The notes under the pieces were generated by a model, which was given only the letters and a program-made list of their open reading frames with translations, did no database searches and had not been told where the DNA came from. Shown piece after piece: positions 30,001-42,000 of a DNA stretch of 64,000 nt. Made by a program: the position numbers and the translations under genes. The stretch spans positions 22,559 through 86,558 of the forward strand of contig VDFB02187733.1 of NCBI GenBank assembly GCA_007258455.2. The letters run 5' to 3'. Position 1 is the first letter of the stretch; every line of letters starts with the position of its first letter. This DNA is from Sequoia sempervirens (taxonomy: Eukaryota > Streptophyta > Pinopsida > Cupressales > Cupressaceae).

Positions 30001-33000
30001 TCCACATGGTACGGTCCAATGGTACATCCAGGATCTCCAGTCAATGGCGGCAATGATGCAGGAAGTAGGAGATATATCCAAACGATTGGTCATAGGGCAA
30101 TCTCCGCTGGTGGCAAGGTAAGTCCAATGTATATTGGTGTTCGTACAGACAAAGTGGGAGGGAGAATTTTCTCATTGCTTCACTTCTCGAGGATGGCCTG
30201 GAGTTGAAACTCCGACAATGATGACAGCTCTACACCCTATCGAACCTTTAGTAGGGGGCAAGGATGCTAGAGTAATCTCAGCCTTGTTTAGTATAGAAGC
30301 TTCATTCAGGGATGTATTCTACAGGCCGAAGTGTCAGATGACATCCATTGACGATGTTATGAAAGAGAAGAAGGAGGCCCTACAGATGGTTCAAAAGGTA
30401 CAAGAGGAGTTAGTTGAGTGCGCAGAGAAATTTCACGATCAGTTAACTCAACAGACATAGCTCACTGCTAATTAATGAGCTAGAGTGATGGTTGTGGAGG
30501 CCGAGATGGCAGAGAAGTAGAAGCAAATAGTGCAGAGAGTGAAGGTCGTGGAGGCCAAGCTAATAGAGAAGGACAAAGAAAATTGAACAAGCTAAACGAC
30601 AGTTGATGGAGGCTACGCAGCTGTTGAGGCAACAAGAGAATGTGAGATAGAGGCCGAGCACCAGTTGAGGATGTGCACTAAGGAGGTCCATAGGCTTCAA
30701 AAGTTACACTCACTAACATCCACCCCTACATTGTCCATTCATCCAGGGACGTCCTCTCACCCTCCTTCTCAGTAATTGTAATTTGGGTTCTTCAACTCCC
30801 AATTTTGTTTGTTATCATTTGGAAGACAACTTTCTTTTTGGGGGGGTTGATGTAGTCGGCAAGAAACAAATAAATAAATGTGTTAATGTGTAATTAGTCC
30901 TCGACAATTGGTTGGTTGTTGGTAGTTATCAACAGTTGGTGTTCTCAACCAACATTGGCTTGCTATATATTGTACATTTGCACTTGTAGTCAAGGACCAC
31001 ATACATTTGGTATTTTGTAATTATTGCCAATCCGATGAATGAAGAATACAAGACATATATTCTGTGCATTGTCTAAGTAATTGATATGTTTTATTATTGC
31101 TGTTATATATTTTTGTTTACTCTATGTTAATTGGTCAATTAGCCTCGAGGCATAAATGATGATAAGTTCAAAAGAGTTAAACTTCAAACTCATAGAGGGC
31201 GGTTTGAAAGTCTCAAAATGAGAGAAGAAAATGTCACCACCTTTTTCCTTTGAGTGGATGAGATTGTTAACACAATCAGGGGACTTGGAGAAGAGATTAA
31301 AGAGTCAATCATTGTGCAAAAAGTTTTAAGACCATTTCCTTTCAAATTTGATACTAAAGCTTCTGCTATTAAAGAAATGAAGGATCTAGAATCATTAACA
31401 ATAGACGAGTTACATGGAATCCTCACTGCTTAAGAGATGATGACCAAACATGAGAAGCCATCAATAAGGAAAGTTGCTTTCAAAGCTGCAAAGAAACAGA
31501 AAAAAAAAAGAATCTGAACATAGCAAAAGACCATATGATGAATCTAATGATGAAGAATTTGACGTTGTAAGAAAGCTAAAGAAGGGCTCTAGAAAGTAAC
31601 AAGGTAAATTTCCCTTTAAGTGTTCTAATTCTGGTAAGATAGGTCATCTTGCAAATAAGTGCCCTTATCCAAAGAATAGTGATAGTGAGTAACAAGAAAA
31701 TCATTACACAAAGAAAGGGAGCAAAAATGTTCGCTATCACGAAAACAACAAAAAGGAGAAAAAGGATAATTTCAAGAAAAGTTTCTTCTCCTATAGGGAT
31801 GTCAAGTCATCTTAGAAATTAATACGGAGAGTGGTAGAGAAGAGACCCTTTTTATGGTATTGGAAAATATCAAAAATGTTGGCAAAGAGGAGGGTAAGAT
31901 ATAGATGGATAAGGAAGAAAACACCGAAGGTTATAGTGCAACAGATCTAGAGGAGGAACTCATTTATGCCATAGGAGAAATTGAAAGACTTATAAAGAAG
32001 AACCAAAAGCAAAAATTACTATTTCAAGAAGAATGTGAGTCTGAAAAGAAGATATCACAAAATTTTGAAGAGGGGCAACAGACCATCACTAATCTAAAGA
32101 TCCAACTAGAAGAAGAAAGAAGGGTAGAAGATGTTGTAAGAACTCAACTAAAGAAAAGAGAAGAAGACTGTGAGAAAATTGAATCAAAGATTGTCTCCCT
32201 AAGGAAAGAATTGGAAAAAAATATCGCCAAACTAAACTTAAGTCTTAAATTTGAAAAAAGCACTAAAATTTTGGATGATATTTTAAATGGGCAGAGGTCA
32301 CAATTGATAAAAACAAGACTTGGTTATGAAGAAACTAAGGTGGTAAACAAAGTAGATGATAAGGATAGCAAAGTAGAGACAAATGAAATCAAACAAAGAA
32401 AAATCAAAAAGTTATGTTGATGTACTTAAAAGTCCCATCAAAGGAGATTGTAGCAAGGAGGAAAATCAAGTCCCACAAAAGACCTACATCCCTCCAAAAG
32501 ATATTAAGGAAAAGTTCTGAAAATCCTTTCCTCTAAAGTAGGCGCAAATGACCAGACTTCAACATTCTTTCTATGGTTATTGCTATTCTTGTAACAACTT
32601 TAGTCATAAAGCAAGAGATTATAGAACACATGCAAGAAATTTTGGGTGGAACAAGAGTAGAAGTTCTTATAGGTTCTCAAGTAGGAACTATAATTCCTTT
32701 GCTCTATTAGTAGATTATAATGTCATATGTTACAAATGTGTTGTACCCAAACCAAATTTTTTGCTTCATTAAGGCATTTTGCTTAAAAGAGTCTAAACCT
32801 TGTTAAAATGATGTCAAAACACAGTTTTTGGGGAAATCAAGTATTGACTTTGTGTCAATTTGATGTCAGGAGGATACTGGTGAAATTTGAAAAAATTGAA
32901 AATTAGGGTTTTCAAGCACCCCTGTTTCAGGTTACGAAACCCTAAAATTTGAAACTCGTCAGAATTGACTAAAAATTGTTTTGATTGGCTTATTTTGCTT

Positions 33001-36000
33001 CGCGATCACAATGGTGAAGTCAAATTCAGTTAAAACTCAATTTAAGTCTGGTGAGTAGTTTCTACTTTTTTTAGATGGAAAGTTAGGAACTTAGGATTTA
33101 TGAGGTCATCAATTGCAAATGGCCAGAGACTTGGTGTTGAAATCTAAGCCTAAAACGCTCAAATGAAGAATCTATGGCGAGATAAGTTCTAAATAATGCT
33201 TTGTCTCAGAGGAGATTTTTCGTCAAGATGAAAATTATCAAAAAAATTCGAACTCTGGAGCACCAGAGCCCCTGGAGGCCAAGGGCACCCTAGATTTTGA
33301 AGGCCCAGATTTCAATTTTGAGGTTTGTCACTTCCAAGAAGACTTGTCAGGAATACTGTCAACTATCCAGCCAGCTTGAAAGATATGTCTAGCACCTGAT
33401 ACGGGAGTTTTAGTGAGAAATGGGGAAGTTTGAAAAATGAATTAACACCGGAAGGAAAAGCACAACTTTTGCAAAAGGCGCCCATCTTTTTGAGGGATCA
33501 GATGAAGGATTTCGACCAAACGACACCTAGGATGTTTGTCTCACATTTTGATTAGGCTTTGCAACGCATCCATCAGCGAGTGAATTTGAGTTGCTAAACT
33601 GCCAGGGTCAGAGGTCAAACACAAGGTTAAATCTTGGTCAGAATGACAAGGAAAAAGCAAAAGTGCCCCTGTTAGCCAGGGGCGCCCAAGGTTTTGGAGC
33701 CTTGAAAGTCTTCTTTCTAGTGATCTCATGTGTTCATCCTGTCCGTGTTACATCCAACTTTCCATTGCATATCTCTGTTAGATCAGAAGATGAGTTGGCA
33801 ACCTGTAGTTGGAGATTAAGTAGATTTTTAGCCAATGGGAAAAATGGCTATCTCTGGAACAAAAAGCGCCTCTGGAGGCCAGGGGCGCCCTAGATTTTGA
33901 GACATCAGATGATGAAATTTGATGAAGTGTTCTCTTGAAGCTATTGTACAGAATGGAGCTAGCTCCACAGTGAGCCAGTTATTCACTTGCCAAACACAAG
34001 ATGTGAGGAGGTCAAGATTACCTTTGTAAGAAATGAAAATGATGAAAATTTGTCTATCAAGGGTCAAAAGCGCAACTTTTGCTAAGGGTGCTTTGATTTT
34101 TCAAGCCTCAAACTTCAGTTTTATGGATTGTAGTCTCAAGGAGTGTTTTTATTAGATTTGATCCTGCTCTTCAACGCAACTGTCAGCCAATCAATTGGGC
34201 ATGTCAGTGAATCAGAATCAGTGATTGAACAAGAGCTCTGGCGGGATTGAAAATCCAAATTTTCATTAAAATGGTTGTTTGGAAAGAAACGCCTTAAGTC
34301 AAAGGTTGACTTTTTGAATTGAAGATGACTAGGCGCCCATGAAAGGTGGATTTAAATATTATTTTAATATTTAAATAAGTTGACTTTAAGGGGATTATTT
34401 TAATTACAAAAAAAGGACGATTTTATGCATGCATGTTTAGTTTACTGGTTTTGCATGTTGAGTCAACTGAGTTAATTAAAGGTGGTGCCCTTTTTAGGGT
34501 TATTTAACATTCAGTTACCTTTTTTCAAGTCCCAATTAGATGAGGTCGAATTGTTTTCAGGTCCAATCAGAATTAAATTGAATATTTTTAAAGGTGGCGC
34601 CTAATTGCTTGAAGATGGACGATTTTTGTCTTGAATTTATTTATTTAAGTCATTAAAGTCACCATTATTCTCATACCAAGTTCAGAGAAGGGTGAATTTC
34701 TTGAGCAATTGAAGATTCGAAGGTGCTTTGAGATCAATCTTTCAATGCCGAGTCCAAATTGTTCAGAAGATTAATTTTCCAGAGTTTGATTTTTTAGTGC
34801 ATACAAATATCATCGAATCTCAGTCAAGCATAGGTGATTTTCTACAGAAGCGGAATAAACAAAAACAAACTTCTATCTTCTATCTAATTTCTCCTATTCT
34901 CGTCTTAGGTATTCTTCACATGTCAAAGAAAATGGCAAAATTTTCAGAATCAGATCATCTGGGTTCACATACTTCAGCAACAGCAACAAAACCCATGTCT
35001 TAGATTTTTTTGAGAAAATTGCCCCGTAGCTTTTATTCTAAAGCTCTATGTTTTTTTTTCCGAGAATTCCTTTGCATGTGGGTCAAAAACACATCTTTTT
35101 CAAAATCGAGTTATATGGGTTGCCTTAGAATTCCATTGACTACAAAACCCATGTTCTAGATTTTCTCAAGAAAAATTGCCTCGAGTGAGCTCTAGAACCC
35201 TTGCTTTTCTCGACCGGAAAACCTTTGCATGCCTAGCTAAAACTCACTTTTTCAAATTTTTATTGATTTGGGTTTGCTTAGAATTCAATTCTGCACAAAA
35301 CCCACGTTTCAAAAAAATTCCAATTTTTTTTTCCCGCAACAAGCTATTTTTAGCCTTGTCCAAAGCTTTTTTAGCCTTTACGGAAAGTTGTTCAAACATA
35401 CCCAACTTCACAGTCAAAAGTCCTCATTTTCAAAATGTAGTTCAACCCCATAGATTATAAGACCAAATCAGTTCTGATGCATGACTTTTTGAAAACTTCA
35501 GACACAGACTTAGGTTGTGTCTATCCAGTGGTAAATCTAAGCAGTTTGGAGGGCGTTAGCAGCAATACATTGAAGAATCTTGAGTGTTACGGGTTGTTGG
35601 CAGCGATGTCTATTCCTATCATAGCTTTCGATCTCGAGTTTGTTCTTGCTTGCATCAAGCATTACGACTCGTCTACACGACAAATTGGATCAGCTGATGG
35701 GAGAGTCATTTGTAGCCTTAAGCCGAGGGATGTGGAAAAATGCTTCGCTATTCCTCCTCGTTCAGACAATTTCACTGTAGTCATTGAGGCTTGTGATAAG
35801 ATATGGTATGAAGACCAAGAGTGTTCACAGAGGAAAGTTGCTCAGAAATGGTTGAAAATACAAAAGACTAACATGCCTAAAAAGGTTGGTCGCAGTGAAT
35901 TCAAGGATGAAGTTGTTGTTTTGATAACTCTACTCAATTGGGTTACAGGTCAGGAGGAGGCAAATATATTCTGACCATGGATGTTTTACATCATTTCTAG

Positions 36001-39000
36001 GATCCTAGACGATACAAAGCACTTTGAGTGGGCCATGTTGATCAGTGAGTGCCTTCACCAGCAGATTACTGGATTCCTCAAAATCCACGAGTTTCACATG
36101 GTGTCTTACTTGGTCTACTTGGTTGCATCTCAAGGCAGTTTTAGACACCTAAAGACTAATGAAACTCTTGGTGTTCAGCATATTCACGAGTATTACTCTC
36201 AGTTGGAGTTTTCTAAAGCTGAACAGGATTTAAGGACGGTGAATGATCACTTTTTCATGAAGCCTGTCAGGGATCTCGACAATGAAATGCACATTCAGAT
36301 TTTACTAGAGGCAAAATCAGCAATGGAGAGTTGGGCGGATTGGTTCGTTCAATTTCCTACTTTCACATATATCCGAGTCTATGGTTATGTCGAAGAGCCT
36401 CTGATGTTACCAAGGTACCATCAAATAAAGTCCTTTTCATGGAGTTTCTCAGAGAAGCTCAACATGTTCACTCTTTTCTTTGCAATTGCCATAAGTCAGC
36501 AGTTGCCTTTCCTTTCGGATGGGGTATTTTCACATGCAGGACTATGGCTGATTGCAAGTTTATGACAACCGCGCTTGAGAAATTCAACCTCAAGTACCAT
36601 ATTTAGAGGCATTCTTAAGATCCTTTGGGTCATTACGCAGCCAGGTTGGAGTGAGGGATTGCACACAAGCCAACACTTGAGGATTGTTGTACCCAAAATT
36701 AAAATTTTTGCTACACTTAGACATTTTGAAGAAATGAGTAAAAATCTTGTCAAAATTTGGGTGTGTGTCTTGCATGAGGGGTAAAAACGTGAAATTTCCA
36801 AAATCTAACGATCTGGGTCTGCTCAAAGCGACCTAATCTACAAAACTCAGATCTCAGTTTTTCATCCCTACTTTTTAGGAAAATTGCTATTTTTAGAAAT
36901 TTCCTAAAAATAGTAACTTTTTCTAGGTTTTTTTGGGTTTCTTTCAAAACGGATACTGGCAAAATTTTCTAAAAATAGAAAGTTGGTCTGTTAGGGTTCA
37001 AACTGATTTTGATTGGCTCAAAATACTTCCGCATTTGGCTGCTGCAGTTAGAATCAAGAAACGATCAGTTTTGCCCTAATGGGTCTATTCTGCCTTTTCA
37101 ATTTCAGAAAGCATTTCAGGAGCTCTGAACTCATCAATGGAGGTCAGTCAGCTGCCAGGCATCGGATTCAATGACCAAGCATTGAACAGAAGATGAGTTA
37201 AAGAACATGCACGATGAATGAAGGTGAAAATTGTGGAATTTTGACTAACACTGCTTGCCATGGGCACCCCAAGAGAAGATAGGCGCCCATCTTTTTAGGG
37301 CATCAAATGGTAAAATTAGGGTTTGAGCTCTCAGTCAAAGTTATTCAGAATCCTCCCAGCTCCGCAGTGAATCTGGCAGTGCAGTCATTAGATCATTCAG
37401 TCACCCGGAATTCGAGATCAAATGGAGAGGCTTCAACCAAAAGATGAAGTGAAAATCATGAGAATATCAAAAAAATTTCTAACTCTAGGAACTTTCAGTG
37501 CCCCTGGTGCCCAAGGGCGCAAGCTTTTTGAGGGGCCTAACTCAGCAATAAGGGTTTGCAAATGTGCTCAATCTCTCCAGAATTCAGACAGCTTCGGAAC
37601 GGGTGTCTTCGTCAAAGCATCCAACTTGTCGTTCTTCAGCAAATCCAGATCTAGGTGAAGGTATAAAATGAAGGTTTGAATTTGAAGATAAAATCCAATG
37701 AAAAATATTCTAAGTCTGGAGCAAATGGGCGCCCCTAGAGAAGAAAAGCACTCAAGTTTTTGAGGGCCCAAACAATGATTTTGCTGGTGAAGCCTCCAAC
37801 GTGACTTCTTCAGAATCAATCAGGCTTTCCAAAGAGATCATCAACTCGTCAATCCGAGTTGGCAATCGTCAGATACAGGAGGCGGAACAGAGGGTTTGAC
37901 AAGAGTTAAATGTCGAAAGTCAAAAGCAAAGAAGAAAATACTAAAAAATGACTAACTCTGGTGAAGTTGGGAGCCCTAGCTTGCCAGGGGCGCCCAAGCT
38001 TTTGATGCCTCAGATTCAACTTTTTGATGAAGTTACTCCCAGAGGACCCCTCTCAAAATCCTCTCAGCTCTGTAACGAGTCCAGCCGTCAGCCAATCCAA
38101 GCTCTGGATCATCAGATCTGCCAAGATCATCTGGAGAAGAGAAAGTGATGAAGAAACTGAAAATGGCTAAGTCTGGTTAAGATGGGCACCCTTGGAGAGA
38201 ATAGGCGCCCAAGATTTTGAAGCCTAAAATGATAGAATTTGTAGACGCGGTCTCCAAGATCACTTCGTCGGATTCAGCAAAGCTATCCAGCAAAGCAGTC
38301 AGCCAGTCAATTTGATCAGCATAGCTCCCGAAATCAAAATTTCATCAGAAGATCAAAGGGAAATGAAGAACTTGAAAATCATGCAAAAATGGCTAACACT
38401 GTGAAAGTTCAGAGCCCCTGGAGGAAAAAGGCTGCCATGAATTTGAAGGTCAATACGAAGTTTTTAGCCAAAAGTGCCTCCAGGGTGATCTTCTCAGAAT
38501 CACTCAAGCTACGCGATGAATCATCCAACTCGTCAATCCGATCAACCTGGAAGCCACAGATCGAAGGTCAAGTAGGGGTTCAAAATCGAGAAAAGTTGAA
38601 AAACTCAAGAAAATGGTTAAATCTGGGAGAAGTTGGCGCCCCTAGCCAAGAAGGGCGCCCAACTTGTCATTACCTTATCAAAATTTTCAAATTTTCAAAA
38701 TTGCAAAAGGAGAGATGAATGTCCAAATACATTGAACAAGCTAATTTTAGGGTTTGAAGATTAAAGAAAAAGAAAGCAAAGTTATTTCAAACGCTAAAGT
38801 CTATTTAATGCATCTCTTCAATGCAATTTCATCATTATTGCAGGCGGCGTCTAAAGGAGAAGAGTAGAGCAGCAAATTTGAAGTGTAATTTCAAAATTCA
38901 AGAGCTCAAGGTTGTTGATTTTCATGAATAATTTTCAGACCAGCAACATAAGACCTTGCTTTTTCATGCTTTTTCATCCAGAAGATCAAATTTTTGAAGG

Positions 39001-42000
39001 AGAAGGTCAAAGATTTTCAATTTTCAGCCATCTAGGTCTTTTCATCTCATTCTTCTAAAGAATTTTTGAAGATTTTTATCAAGTTGCAGCAGCTGCTTTT
39101 TCCTTGCATGTCAGTGAAAACCTCAGTGTTTTCAATTTGTGATCGTCTGGGTCCTCTCAAAATAGTCTTCTGAAGAAAACCCATATCACAGCTTTTTTCA
39201 AGAAAAATTCAAATTCTAGGGTTGGCTGCTTTTTCGATCAGCCATTAGTGTTTTTCAAATCTGATCAACTAGGTCCATTTCTAATTGCATTCTGATCAAA
39301 ACCTAGGTGCCAACTTTTTTCGGTGAAAAATTGAAGAAATTAGGGTTTGCTGCTTTTTCAGTTTAAATTCAAAATTTTAAAAAACGACGATCTAGGTTGT
39401 CTTGCAACAGAATTTTGAGCAAAACCCATATCTCAGAAAAATTTCCAAAAATTTGTCCGTTTGAGGTAGAAAAACCAGCATTCTAAAAATAGTAAGTTGC
39501 TCAAAACTTCTCTGAACCTAGGTGAGTTTACAGTCATTCTTCAAGGTTTTTGAAATGGAATACTCCCAATAATTTCAAGACCAAATCAACCCTCTACAAT
39601 GATTTCATCAAAACAGCTGAGACGGACTTGCATCACATCAAGCTGATGTTTGATCTACGTGCTTTGGAGAGCACAGGCAACACTACAATCAGAAACTTGG
39701 GACACTCCGGACTCCTGACAGCAACGTCTATTCCTATTTCAGTTCAAAGCCTCGAGTTCGTAATCCCTTGCATTAAGCATTACAATCCGACGACATGGGA
39801 GATCCAATCAATAGACGGCAGATTGATTTCCAATTTGAAACCTGATGTGATCGAGAGATGCTTTTCCATTCCTCCTTGACCTGAAAGTGTCACTATCTCA
39901 AATGGCGAATGCGAAAGGATATGGGAAATACACAAGCAAAATACAGCAAGAAGATTGCACAGAAGTGGATGAAAGAAGACATAAGACTCTGCCAAGTCAT
40001 GCTTTCATGATGTCAGCAAAGTTTGAAAAAGCAACCAATGAGGTTGAAGATTTCTTGAGATCAATTGCAGATGGAGAGGATATCTTAGAAAAGTGTAGCT
40101 TTGTTATTGATGGGATAGATGCACTTGATCGAGATACAGTTTCCTGCTTTTTAGTGGATGTGATTGAGCTTTAAAACATCTTTCATCTAGAAGCTTTGTT
40201 TCCACTTTCTTTCTATTCTTGGAGCCATTCTTATCCATTCTTTGAGAAGAGAAAGAAGATAGATTGTAATAGTTGGCATTTCCTGCTTTTCTTGCTTTCT
40301 TAAGTGTTAGATGTTATCTTCTTTCTAGATTTAGAAATAAAGCTTGCTTGCTGAGCAAGCCCTAGTTGTAAAAGCAAGGAGATTTTAGGGTTCCCTACTC
40401 CTCTGCTTGCCTATAACAAAGAGCCTTTGCTCATTATTTTCTTTAACGGTTATTGTGAAAGCAAATTGCGAGCTTGTAATGCAGCAAGTTGTTATTCAAT
40501 TTCAGTTCACTTTGTGTTAAACCATGCTAGTGATAACAAAACGCTGAGCCTAAGTTCCTTCTATTTGTTATTCAGTGTTGTTCAATTGTGTTTATGATAG
40601 CGAATTGTTGAGTCTCTTTTAGCCAACAAGTAGTTGTTGTAATTGCTGTTCTCTTTGTGTAAGAACAAGATTGCAAGCCTCTTTAACTGCAATTTCTTGT
40701 TCCGTGCACGTGTTTCGTGTAATCTTTGTTCCAGAAGTTTGAGAAATAAAATCATGAGCCTCCTTTGCCTTGGTATAACGTCTCAGATTTCCTTTTATTG
40801 TGTTATGCTTTTATGAACTTAATTTCAGCTTACATTGAAAGTTAGGTGTATGTTGGGAAAGAGTTTATTGAAGCACTTTGTCAGAGAATCAACCTTGTTC
40901 ATTTCTAATTCTCTTGCTCTGCGTATTACTTGGGATATTAGAAACGTCTTTAGCTTAAGTTAGTAGTAGTTGGAATTCTTAATCAGAAAATCTCAACTGC
41001 AGCATTTGTGTTTTATAAACCTTGTGCTCTAGCTGAAACAAAAAGAAAGGCAAATTAGTTTTAATTTACTTTCTTTCACACCATCAGCAAGAGGGAGCTT
41101 CCCCTCCTAATTTGAAGAGCAGTTTTATTGTGCATAGTTGTCCGTTTCAAATTCACATTCCAGAGGTGCGAATTTAAATGCCAACAAGGATTTTTGGGCT
41201 AATTGTGAGGATGAATTTGAAGTCTGTCGACATCATTACTGCTGACTTACTATTGCTCAAATTGCTGATTACCTATCAAAGGATGTTGAGGGTCTGTCAG
41301 ATGATGACAGAGGTTCTACTTGTTCATATGTCAAAGATCGAGTTGCTTGCCAGCCACTTCGCTCATCAGATTGGTACACCAGGGAGAGTACTTCCATTGA
41401 GGACGTGTCTAAATCAGTTATCAAGATCAGCAAGCAGTTCTTGGAGAGTAAGAGAAAGTGCAAGACAGTGCCAATCTCAGAGCCGCCAGTAGGGTTTTCT
41501 TCATTACCTTCTACTTTGAGGTCAAGGCCTCGGGTTAAGGTTATCTTAAAGCCTCTTGAAGGAGTTAGACTCAGCGAAAACACAAAGGGGAGGATTACTA
41601 GCAAACGGAAATAGAAGCAGGTAGAAAGGGCGCCTGAAGGGGTTAGACTTAGCGAAAACACAAAGGGGAGGAGTATTGGCAAACGGAAATAGAAGCAGAT
41701 ACAAAGGGCGCCTAAAGTTCCAGTAGAGATAGTCATATAGGCTAAGCCACATCTTTCACCTCCTAGTTTGCCATGTTCACCACATTCGCATCCTATTGAT
41801 ATAGACTCAAAGCCAGAGGCACCAGTTTGAGGAGCATCAGAGACAGTTGATCCACCACGGGCTGATACATCAGCAGTAGTCTCACCTCAAGCTGATAATA
41901 TTGCTCATCCATGTTGGCTCGAGAGATCTTTGGGAAGACAGAGGTGAGAGCCTTCATATCACCTTGATTTATCTAAGTTTGGCGACCCTTATCAGGGCAG

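Larger units (their letters stand above)
19344..31155 (+). mobile_element. Gypsy-1: Ty3/gypsy element with extra 3' ORF (decayed)
   Basis: An 11.8 kb element inserted in copia gag, flanked by ATGAT. LTRs 19344-19677 and 30851-31155. Order: leader ORF, gag with several cysteine knuckles (interrupted by a MITE), protease, reverse transcriptase, RNase H, integrase, an A-rich spacer, a GTACG-rich region, and an additional ORF of about 690 codons before the 3' LTR. Many stops and frameshifts. The integrase-last order is that of Ty3/gypsy; an extra ORF after integrase recalls large plant elements, but the lineage needs a tree. Confidence 0.9.
36685..41186 (+). mobile_element. TG-B: 4.5 kb ORF-bearing solo LTR nested in TG-C
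   Basis: Starts TGTTGTACCC, ends ATGCCAACA, flanked by AGGAT. Contains seven GGCGCC-core units (37262-38661), pyrimidine-rich repeats (about 38930-39480), a deleted ORF (39555-40174), a weak TATA-like TATAACAAA near 40422, AATAAA at 40745 and the conserved U5 text GAGGGAGCTTCCCCTCC near 41090. It is a near inverted copy of TG-A 20 kb away. Confidence 0.87.

Noticed and set aside
36685..41186. TG elements as DNA transposons
   Set aside because: Only TGTTG/CAACA is shared between the ends, there is no transposase, the duplications are 5 bp, and TATA plus poly(A) signals follow LTR order.
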